Part shown: one piece after another, positions 13,223-22,736 of the stretch | Numbering within the stretch: position 1 is the stretch's first letter | Layout: each line of letters starts with the position of its first letter | DNA from: Magicicada septendecula | Lineage: Eukaryota > Arthropoda > Insecta > Hemiptera > Cicadidae | Direction: 5' to 3' | DNA length: 64,000 nucleotides | Assembly: GCA_034769895.1 (NCBI GenBank) | Contig: CM068367.1 | Span: forward strand, 88,083,899 to 88,147,898 | Made by a program: the position numbers and the translations under genes | The notes under the pieces: model-generated | Seen by the model: the letters and a program-made list of their open reading frames with translations, nothing else | What the model was told of the DNA's origin: nothing | Databases searched by the model: none

Positions 13223-14016
13223 ACTTCCATATTCCTTAAGGAAATGGAAGTATGGTGATGGCAAAAAAATCGTGTTCGAGATTATTGCAGATTCTGATTG
13301 TACTACACTCAAAACATGAAAAAAAGTCGTTTTTCGAAAAATGTCTGTGTGTCTATCTATGTGTCTGTAGATTTTTTTTCTATTGCAAACGATAACAGCC
13401 GCAAATTCAAACAGAATCAAATAATTTTTTGCATACAGCCCTGATTTGTAGAGTACTCGCGACCTATTGTTTTTGGTGAAGATCGGTTGAGGGAAAGGGG
13501 TAGTTTACCTGCAACGGTTTTTTTTTATCAAGGGTATTTTTTTTTTTTTTGGCAAACGATAACAGCCGCAAATTCAAACAGAATCAAATAATGTTTCGCA
13601 TACAGCCTGAATTGTAGAGTTCTCAAGACCTATTGCTTTTGGTGAAGATCGGTTAAGGGAAAGGGGTAGTTTACCTGCAACGTTTTATGTTTTAACAAGG
13701 GTATTTTCTATGGCAAACGATAACAGCCGCAAATTCAAACTGAATCAAAAGATTATTTGTATACAGCCCTAAATTGCAAAGTTCTCAAGACCTATTGTTT
13801 TTGGTGAAGATCGGTTAAGGGGAAGGGGTAGTTTACCTGCAGCATTTTTTTATCAAGGGTATTTTCTATGGCAAACGATAACAGCCGCAAATTCAAACAG
13901 AATCAAATAATTTTTTGCATACAGCCGTGATTTGTAGAGTACTCAAGACCTATTGTTTTTGGTGAAGATCGGTTAAGGGGAAAGGGTAGTTTACCTGCAA
14001 CCTTTTACGTATTAAC
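13223..14016. repeat. hairpin-capped tandem-array element, copy 1
   Basis: A 29-base near-palindrome at 13223-13251 (ACTTCCAT, CCTTAAGG centre, ATGGAAGT) is followed by about 130 bases of unique sequence. Four copies of a 158-167-base unit then begin GCAAACGATAACAGCCGC at 13385, 13552, 13713 and 13871. The same order occurs inverted at 54895-55521. The layout, a terminal hairpin with a central tandem array, resembles Helentron-associated or pearl-type non-autonomous elements. No coding capacity. Confidence 0.75.
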
Positions 14017-15083
14017 AACAGTAAAGTACTTGAAAATTCATTTAAACTTTTTCAAACAATGGTAATTGTTAAAAATAAAATAATTTTGTTGCCAGGCAAT
14101 AAAATTATAATTTTTTCATTTTAATGTAAATCATGTATGAGAGAAAATATATCGTTCGTGGCAGGCAAGCATATCTCAGTTATGTAATGTTTACGTTTCC
14201 ATTTTATTATTATGACTACCGCAATAAAAAGGCAGGGAAGACACACACACACACACACACAAAATTCGCGTTATTTCTGGCCTCACTCATGTTTATTTTC
14301 TTACATTTGCACGCTTTTTAAATGGAAAGTGCCGAAACCCACACCAACATAAGCCGAACGCAAGCCGAAAAATTGTCCAGCGTGGATAACGATTTGCTTC
14401 CTGTGGATCGCTGGCCAGTGTAACTGCACGTGTTTACAGAGGAACGATTCATAGACAGACTTTTCGTCTTTAGGGAATTAACCCTCTGCAAGATGCTGTG
14501 GGTCCATGAGTGACTTCGGAGCGCTCCTTCTTTTCCGCGTGTTTGTTCTGTGAAACGTACACTGTAGATTCGCAGTTTTACTCTAAGCAACGCTCAATAG
14601 GAAATGTTGAAAATTTTTGTCCACGATGTACCCTCATACACACTAAACCTGCTCTGATGTTTTAATTACGGACATCATAATATTAAAACTTTGGAAACTT
14701 GAGCACTACTTAATGGAGCTCAATCATTAACTTATACAAGCCATTAATTTTATGCATATTTTTTATATATATGTGTATAATGTTATCGGCAACAAAGAAG
14801 TAGTTTTTGTTAAAATTCCTTCCCGGGATATTTGGCCGTAGTCCAATGTTTTCTACAAAACCAGAGGTTTCGGCAATGCTATCGACTTCCATCATCAGTG
14901 AAAATCGAGTGCGATAACGTGAGGTGGTATACGTTAGTGACCACAGTACTGTGGTTAAGGCTGAAGCAGTAAGTAGAAAGAAGTAGTTTCTATGGTAATA
15001 CATATTTCATTTCGAAAATGATTTTAAATATAAATCTTAGAATATGGAAGTCATGTATGGTTCTCCATACCGATATTTTATAC
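14017..15083. other. interior of the inverted-repeat element, no gene recognised
   Basis: This contains an (AC)n run at about 14240-14260 and two minus-strand open frames of 90 and 97 codons without family features. At 14864-14907 (minus) there is a third, weaker CTGATGA...GCCGAAACC motif. Confidence 0.4.
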
Positions 15084-15352
15084 GTGTATATAAAATATGT
15101 TATATAAATTAATTGTAAAATATAATATAAATATTTATTATTTTATTAAATTAGTAATTTTGAAAAATTTTTTTTCATTAATCTGAATTTGTTCTTGTAT
15201 TAATTTATTACTTGTTCTACGTTTAAATACTTGTAAATTTTCCCATAAGGTCATTTTTGGACCTTTGGAAATGTGTTTTAATAAATATTACTAATTTAAT
15301 AAGTATTTATATTATATTTTACAATTAATTATATAACGCATTTTATATACAC
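15084..15352. mobile_element. hairpin MITE, 269 bp
   Basis: Arms at 15084-15158 and 15288-15352 are inverted copies beginning GTGTATATAAAAT, separated by ~130 AT-rich bases. It is non-coding. The target duplication could not be decided because flanks are AT-rich. Confidence 0.65.
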
Positions 15353-15436
15353 ATACAAAAACATTCAATTTAGTCTACAAATAAAACAGCTGTTTAGAAC
15401 AATTTATTTACAATATTTGAATTTATTAAATTATAT

Positions 15437-15479
15437 CTGATGATGATAGTTGTAATTTGTAACTATCGAAACATTTGTA
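15437..15479 (+). ncRNA. hammerhead-ribozyme-like core, right arm
   Basis: CTGATGA at 15437-15443 is followed by a stem of seven perfect pairs (GATAGTT with AACTATC). GAAA lies at 15468-15471, then ACATTTGTA, which can form a two-pair stem III and a GTA cleavage site after 15479. One extra U sits between CTGATGA and the stem, and stem I pairing is weak, so activity is uncertain. Confidence 0.4.
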
Positions 15480-15639
15480 ATTTACAAAATAAAAAATATA
15501 TTCTCGTTAAAAGTTTATTTATTATTAATAATAATTTATGATTTTATATATTTTTTGTTTTTAATAAGTCAGACATTAAGAATTGTCAAACTGTGTTATG
15601 TAAAAGCTTCCAGTACATAGTACAACAGTTTTTAACATG

Positions 15640-16290
15640 ATAATGTTTTTAGGCCGGTGGCCATTCCACAAAATGCGTGATCCGTCATCGAAAAATGTAA
15701 CGCTTCCACATATTCGATTCCCCACACTCTAGAAATCTTTTGTTTACAAAACATTATCATGCTTCGATGTTTCGGTTTCGTCGAAATTCTTTATGCACGC
15801 ACGCACGCACGTGTGTGTGTGTGTGTGAGGGGGGAGATTTTTCAACTTTATTATAATTCTAATGTATATTTTTAGGCTGGGGGTCATTCCACAAAAATGT
15901 AACGCTTCCACACTTTCGATTCCTCACAGTCTAGAAATCTTCGGTCTCTGTCGTTTTAACATGATAATGTTTGTTATATAGTAAATATTTGTTATATGCA
16001 CATTATACGTTTCAAAAGCCTAAAAACATTATCATGTTTTGATGTTTCAGTTTCGTCGAAATTTCTTTAATTTTAGCCTGGGGGTCATTCCACAAAAATG
16101 TAACCTCATCGAAAAATGTAACGCTTCCACACTTTCGATTCCCCACAGTCTAGAAATCTTCGGTCTCTGTCGTTTTAACATGATACTGTTTGTTATATAG
16201 TAAATATTTGTTATATGCACATTATACGTTTCAAAAGCCTAAAAACATTATCATGCTTCGATGTATCGGTTTCGTCGAAATTTCTTGAAT
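15640..16290. repeat. tandem repeat of ~200-bp unit, two full copies and one partial
   Basis: The unit contains CATTCCACAAAAATGTAACG, CTTCCACACTTTCGATTC and CAGTCTAGAAATCTTCGG. Copies lie at about 15873-16068 and 16075-16284; a shorter, diverged one is at 15652-15798. Each full unit holds inverted arms (AACATGATAATGTTT and AAACATTATCATG) that could fold. A CGCA/GT microsatellite lies between copies at about 15796-15828. Confidence 0.8.
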
Positions 16291-16552
16291 TTTTTTTATG
16301 TTTATCACTTACACATCCTTTGTAATTTAGTATTTAATATTAATCCAGATTATATTAAGCAGCACGTCCGTTGTGTTAGCAACTTTCATATTTTTTGTCT
16401 GTGCCTGTCATACGATATTGTAATGTCAACTAACCCAACAATTTGAGACACACAATTTTATTAATTAATTTTTACAAACGAATTAACCAAATAATACGCT
16501 ACAACATGAGACCACATTTAAATCAGACAAGACTTTGTGACTAAACTCGTTA

Positions 16553-16910
16553 GAATCTAAATGACATTCGCCATCACAGAAAAATTATAAAGAGCGAAGT
16601 TTCGGCCACCCGGTAGCCGTCTTTACGAGGATGCCCAAAACTATAAGTGGAACGATACTGGGCAGAAGAAGAAGAGGAAGGCCTCGAAGAAGATGGCAGC
16701 AGGATGTGGAAGAAGATCTAGAAAGATGGGCATTAGGAACTGGAGACTGAAGGCAGTGGACAGAGATGAGTGGAGACGGGTCGTAGCGGAGGCCAAGGCT
16801 CACCATGGGCTGTAGTGCTGGAGAGTAGTAGTAGTAGTAGGTAGCCGTCTTTAGGCTGTGATATCTCTTCTCTGTGATGGCAAAAGTCTGTCATTTAGAT
16901 TTTAATGTTC
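16553..16910. mobile_element. small inverted-repeat element split by a LINE insertion
   Basis: The ends AATCTAAATGACA...GCCATCACAGA are inverted at about 16553-16580 and 16875-16900. Joined across the LINE, the interior on the minus strand reads AAAGACGGCTACC...GGTGGCCGAAAC, the same stem-plus-GAAAC pattern as the neighbouring hammerhead-like motifs. Confidence 0.55.
16626..16839 (+). mobile_element. RTE-like LINE 3' end with target duplication
   Basis: This encodes the C-terminal tail of a non-LTR reverse transcriptase protein (GRPRRRWQQDVEEDLERW, then a frameshift, then EWRRVVAEAKAHHGL and a stop at 16813-16815). It is followed by a (TAG)n tail. The 14-base duplication GGTAGCCGTCTTTA lies exactly on both sides (16612-16625 and 16840-16853), so this is a 5'-truncated insertion. 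Confidence 0.8.
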
Positions 16911-17038
16911 ATAAGCCATGGCAACCGTCTTTTAAACAAGATTTAACTCAGATAGAACGATATGCACAAGTATACTGAGTATCACATTGTGTTACAAACA
17001 ATATTCGACAGAATAATATTTACAATTGTAATTTCTTT

Positions 17039-17040
<2 letters not shown>
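16911..17040. other. short unannotated gap
   Basis: No recognisable feature before the AT run. Confidence 0.5.

Positions 17041-17131
<91 letters not shown>
17041..17131. repeat. (AT)n microsatellite, ~90 bp
   Basis: A long AT run with one interruption. It produces a spurious Ile-Tyr open frame on the minus strand. The right border is ATTGTAAC. Confidence 0.95.
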
Positions 17132-17133
<2 letters not shown>

Positions 17134-19166
17134 AACTTTACTATCTGCGTGTTGTTGTGTTGTGTGAATATATGAGCACCTACTTGCTGTCCGATCTTGC
17201 GGTTTTTTTCCGACTAGGGCGTGTGGATTTTGGATTTGATTTCGCCAGTATGTAAACTCAAGTGTATAACAGCAGCACACTAAGTAAGTTATTTTAAAAG
17301 TGAAGAGTTTTGTGAGGTTGGTAGGCTCCGTAGTACAGCAATAAAAAAATACAATATGGGGTAATAAAACGGTGTTTATTACTCCAATGACACACAAGAA
17401 TGAAATGCTTATATGATCAAATATTCTTACAAACTAAACAATAAATAAATCTTGAATAATGTTTTCTAAATGGTTGATAATTTTCAGAAGTTGAGCTCGT
17501 TATTTTGAAAGAGTTTATTTTAACTGAGAATTTAATTAATTAATTTACTTTAATTTAATTTCAATGTCTTTAAGATTTGATTCTAATGAAATAAAAACTC
17601 TAACGTTACTTGAAAATATTCCAAAACTAAACTAGGCGTGACAATCTAGTTCACGTCCCTTTATTTATTAGTGATCTGACTCACGTATACTGCAGTATGA
17701 GCAAATTATTTAATTCTTTGTTAAGATTTGTATAGCGCTTTTTGTTTTATCTACTATTAATTCTTAACTAAAGCTTATTAATTACTTATACTGGCTATAC
17801 AGATTATCACACATGAATAATTCTTATTTAACTAGAGTCTTTGATTTCTGGCATCTGAATGATTTATTTTACATTGATTTTAATTAAAAAAGAAAGAAAA
17901 ATTTAACGGTTGAAAAATAAATAACTTGATTTTGACTTTCCTGATTCTGAAGTGGATTGTAGAGATGCTCCGGATGTCCCTCGCTGTCCTTGTCCAATCG
18001 GCTAGAGATAGTGATCTACTTGAGCGTCCTGGGTTTTGGCGGTGAGCTCGGAAATCAGCAACCTCTGCTCTCCTGCTATTTGTTGAAGTTTTTACGTCTG
18101 TAGCTTTCTGCGAGAACTGCTTCACGTCCCTCGTCGATGCACGTTCCACGTCAGCGTGTGTGTGTGTCGTTTCGAGTTGTAGCTCTGCTTGTCAGCTGAT
18201 TCACAAATGGTTTAGACGGCCTCTCTGTCGTATTCTTGAAGTAATGTCTTGTAGTCTTGTAGATCTCTTGCTTGCTTATGCCCACAGTTAGTGTAGTGCA
18301 CCATAAGCTTGTTTGTTGATGTGAAAGAGTATCTTGACTGGACGCTGTAATTACGAGTCGTTACAGTTGATCTGTTTTATGATGATCGTAATTAGGCGTG
18401 TTGACCACGTAAAGTCTTCAGATGAGTCTTCACAAAACTATGGTTTTGAGACGATCGAAGATATACGTCTGTTCTTCTTGAATACTGGCAGTAGAGTGTT
18501 TGATCAGCCCCAAAACTCCAATCCGATCCGTTGGTTCGGATTTCTTCGAATGATTTGATTGGCTGACACACTCTCCCTACTACACAAAATTTGAATCACC
18601 TGAGCCCGTGGGAACGAAACTACTTTACTACAGACGGAGAATTTATATTATTATTAATATTCTTAACACAACGGAACTGAATTGTCGTTCCGGATTTCCT
18701 GTGGCACTTTTATATTGCAATTTTTGTGGCTGCAAACCAAGTTGTGCTAATTCTAAAATATACAATTTGTTGTAAATTCCTATAGCTATAACATATCAAA
18801 AGCTCTTTTATGTAGCTCAATTATTACGGAAGTTATTAACATAAAATTAATTAACTCTGTTATTATTTAATTATATTGCATAAAATTCGCACACCCTATT
18901 ATTAATATTTCGGCAAACATTTTGGCTATAATGGATTTCGCCTGAATTTACTGGTTTCCGAAATATTAATAATTGAAAGTTTGGGTGTGGTCGTATGCGT
19001 TACACAGTGAGTTGATTATGTAACAGCCGCGTGTGCGCTTGTACAATGCATTATTATGATCGCTATAACATATGAGTGGAGTTTCGACTATTAAAATTTA
19101 TTTAAACATCAATATAGTATACCCTTAACATATAACTCCAAATTAATGATATTTGGTCCTGTTATA
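17132..19166 (-). repeat. possible 3' LTR of a Gypsy-type element
   Basis: This block lies left of a polypurine-tract-like motif and right of an AT run, the position of a 3' LTR in a minus-strand element. Its GC-richer middle (17940-18560) resembles the 59-kb LTR in composition. It does not match the 27-30 kb LTR, so it is not that element's partner. Open frames here show no family features. Confidence 0.3.
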
Positions 19167-19167
19167 T

Positions 19168-19182
19168 ACTCCTCCACCACTT
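19168..19182 (-). other. candidate polypurine tract
   Basis: The minus strand reads GTGGTGGAGGAGTAT after AAA-rich sequence. A similar motif (AAGCGGCGGAGTATG) precedes the LTR of the Gypsy element at 60 kb. Confidence 0.4.
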
Positions 19183-20680
19183 TAAAAAAAAAAATGAGTG
19201 TAGTATTTACATTTTTTTTTCAATTATTTTAAATGTACATTGAATTGATTATGCTTGCTACTATACATTGTATTAATTATCTATGGACACATACATTAGT
19301 GTCAATGTTCTTTACATATTTAACTTAATTCTGATTGAACACTATTAGTAATATTATACCTGAAATCATTGTGTAGTAAATGTTTGTAGTACGGCTAGTA
19401 GTTAATTGCAGCGTTTAACTAAGAATGTTAGATAAGCGGTAGCCAACAGCGGACACGCGCTCGAGGAATGTGCTGAGTTTGTTTACAAAGTGATATCAAA
19501 GAACGCGCGACGTTAATTACTTGACCTACATTCTAACAGCTGAGCGCTACCATTGTGTGGCGAGTGCATCCTGTCCTGCACGCGTTTGTTTACTAGCGCG
19601 CTACTAACGAACTATCGTTCATACACAACTTATTTACCATTATTATTAATATTATATATCACACATTTAATTTATTTTAATACTAATTATTATTATTTAA
19701 ATTATTATAAACCCTATATATTATATTATTTTCAAAGTGCGTCTAATATTTGGTAATCGTTTTTATGGGTGGTTCTACAATATTCCTCTAGCCACTCGTT
19801 AAGTCCTTCGGCGTCACCGGATATTACGTGGACACCACTCGTTAATTTTTATTAAATTTCGCACTATTTCCAAAAGTATTCATAGGTTTTTTTTTTAAAT
19901 TTTAAGAGGCATTACACTTTTTCCAAACGTACGTTTTCCAATCGTTTTAACAATTAAAATATATCTTGTTAGTTGGTTACTGTTAGTAACCAAGAATTTT
20001 TATATCATTTCTTATTGGTGCATCTATATACTTTTGAGTATATAGGCTGTTTTTAATTATTATAAATTTATTTCTTATTTATAGAAAAATAATCCTTTTT
20101 AACTTTTGTTTATTATCCAATTTAATTTATATAAGGTTTTTTCTTCTATTTCCTCTTAACTTTATACATGGGTATTTAATATTTTTATTTCCTTTAATTG
20201 TATTTTTTTTTTATTTATTATTTGCTTATAGTATCCTTACACTAAACTATTTTCCTCTGCCATTTTACTCATACAGTATTATTTTATTTTAATATTATTA
20301 TCTTATATTCAAACACAATTATTATATTAAACATAAAATTATACCTAAGTACAAAATCTTTGTGGCCTACACAATAGAAAGTATACAAAATTCAAACAAA
20401 ACACAGATTGGTCAGTAGCAATATAGTCTACTGCTACAATTAATTGTATCTCCATCCACAGCATAAGTCTGTGAGATGCTCGTTTTAAAACCACTTACTT
20501 TCTCACTGTGTACACTATATCTCACTTTGTACCCTTTATATCACTTAATTATAGTTTATAGTGTTTTGTAATACAAAGTAATCTATAGCTATGTATATTA
20601 TACCCATTTCTGACCTTTATAGTGGGGTGATTATGTTATCATTTTTGGGCCTGGGTTATGTAACGTTACAATATATATAT
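19183..20680. other. AT-rich stretch, probable element interior, no gene
   Basis: T-rich on the plus strand with no supported frame. The right end, GTTACAATATATATAT, is the insertion point of the nested LTR element; the sequence resumes at 26895. Confidence 0.4.
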
Positions 20681-22387
20681 TGCGACAACACAAATTACTA
20701 AACTATTGGCGCATAGGATATGATAGTATGTGTATTTCAAATTACAAGTCTATATTGGAGGGTTTAAGATTATTTATTGTACAAACACAAGTTATAGTTT
20801 ATATGGTATATTTGAAATGTACAGAATGTAATGTTTGATATAGAGTCTTTCTTTTAAAATGTTAAATAATGTTCATACGCAAGACGTGATACGTTACATA
20901 AGAAGACTCCCACGATGATGTTGTTGAAGAGAAGGGCCGGTCTTTGCGGTATAGATGGTTCGTCCGGTGTGGCTTACAAATGACAGACGTTTCACCAGAA
21001 ACGTTTACAGCTGGGCTGGCGTCCTGTAACAGCTGGGCTGGTCCTATAACAGCTGGGCTGGTGTCCTATAACAGCTGGGCTGGTGTCCTATAACAGCTGG
21101 GCTGGTGTCCTATAACAGCTGGGCTGATGTCCTATAACCGCTGGGCTGATGTCCTGTAACAGCTGGACAGGTGTCCTATAACAGCTGGGCTGATGTCCTA
21201 TAACAGCTGGGCTGATGTCCTATAACAGCTGGGCTGATGTCCTATAATTCCCACGATGAATCCGACACTTCGCACACACAACGGTACTACGGATTTTATT
21301 TCTCGCAAAACTTATATAGAGTTTAAGACCAAGTAATATCTCAGGTGACAGTGAGTTTAATCTAATAACGGTATATTGAGCTTATACCTCTCCGGCTTCT
21401 TCAAGTGTTCTCGCGAATACGAAGGTCTACCGCGATCAGCAGACCACCCTATGAGGAAATCTTGCACTAGCACGGAAACGTCTTGATGGAACTATTGCGT
21501 AACAATTAATGATACTGTTACACTCACTTCTTACACACGTAATATTACAATATTAATATCGTGTGTAAAGATATAAAATCAATTGTTATGCGTCACACAC
21601 GTTACTATCCCCGAAAAGTCTTAATAGATCCTTGCAAGCGGTAGAGTCTTGTACAAGGATTGTATGTACCGTTCGCGGTAGCAGCAGTGAAGAACTGCTT
21701 GTAATTTTTCGCACAATGCGTTAAAACACTGATGTGTGCAAATGTACTACACACACAGTTCTGAGTCTTCCCGTTTCACTAACGACGAATAGTTTTTACA
21801 ACACCTTGCAAGCGGTAGAATTCTTGTACAAGGAGTGCACGACCCGTTCGCGGTAGATGGCGTAGAAGAACTGCCTGTGTAACGACAGGCTTAAGAAAAT
21901 TTCCAACCACCAGTCAGCATTCTATTGGTGGATGGAAGTCACATGGTTAGTAAAAAGTGACCATGCACTTTTCATGCAGTAGAGTGCATTTACTTTGTAA
22001 CAGCATGCATAGCGGTAATCAGACTACTCGTATCTCATGCATGACTGCCTACATACTAATAATATACATGAACGTAAACAATAGTCCAACAGGTATAGGG
22101 ATTGTAGCGATACACATGTCTCAGTTCAGCTAATGTCAAAACAACGATAATACTTCACGCACCGTCCGGGAAACGTTTCCCACTCACGCACGCGCGCACA
22201 TTTCCACTAACACAGTACATGAATAACCATAAATAATAATGCACAGTTTTTCTAAACTAAACCCTTAACCTTACTAAATACAATTGATAACAACCAAACT
22301 TAACCATCTACCAATATAATATGAATGTCCATTGTCTGTGTAATATATGAACTTGCCCCGCCTATCATGATCCTGTGATTCGTTGCA
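20681..22387 (-). repeat. 3' LTR of the nested element
   Basis: 1707 bases. It contains eleven units of a 22-base minisatellite at 21007-21246. From 21631 it has about 1.4 copies of a 174-base unit (CTTGCAAGCGGTAGA...). The terminal dinucleotides are TG and CA. Confidence 0.9.
21007..21246. repeat. 22-bp minisatellite inside the 3' LTR, 11 units
   Basis: Units of ACAGCTGGGCTGGTGTCCTA plus TA, with one 20-base unit second in line. Variants are GGC for GGT, GAT for GGT and GGACAG for GGGCTG. Unit order matches the other LTR apart from copy number. Confidence 0.95.
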
Positions 22388-22405
22388 GGATTAACTCCTT
22401 CCCGC
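22388..22405 (-). other. candidate polypurine tract of the nested element
   Basis: The minus strand reads GCGGGAAGGAGTTAATCC immediately before the 3' LTR, giving a nine-purine run six bases from the LTR edge. Confidence 0.4.
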
Positions 22406-22736
22406 ATAAAAAAAAAATTTTTTTTTTTCTTTAGTTAACTAACAAAAAATAAAAATTTTTTTTTTTATACCAAAACAACTTCCTAATCCTGAAATAATAA
22501 TAATACCCTCGAACTAAAATCAAATAAACCTCCCCAATTAATACTAACATTTCCAACTGTCACTTTGACAGAAGCATCAAATCAAAGGACACGTGGTAAC
22601 CTTCAAACCAAAACAAACCCACATGTTCTTGACACACAGATAACGAAATCTTATGCAGGGTCACAGGGTACACAGACAACATTCCTTATCAAAACTAGAT
22701 TATTGTTCATTCACAGATCCATCTTACATACAACAT

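Larger units (their letters stand above)
13051..15534. mobile_element. inverted-repeat element with hammerhead-like cores, possibly Penelope-related
   Basis: Arms of ~150 bases at 13051-13199 and 15381-15534 are reverse complements with a few differences; both end inward in AAACAGCTGTTTTAT. Each arm carries CTGATGA, a short stem-loop, then GAAAC. Such hammerhead-type cores are known in the terminal repeats of Penelope-like elements, whose repeats can be inverted. No reverse transcriptase frame is present between the arms. The interior holds a separate hairpin/tandem-array element and a small MITE. The element class is inferred from the arms alone. Confidence 0.5.

Noticed and set aside
17020-17397. 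125-codon minus-strand frame
   Set aside because: Much of it is Ile-Tyr repeats from an (AT)n microsatellite.
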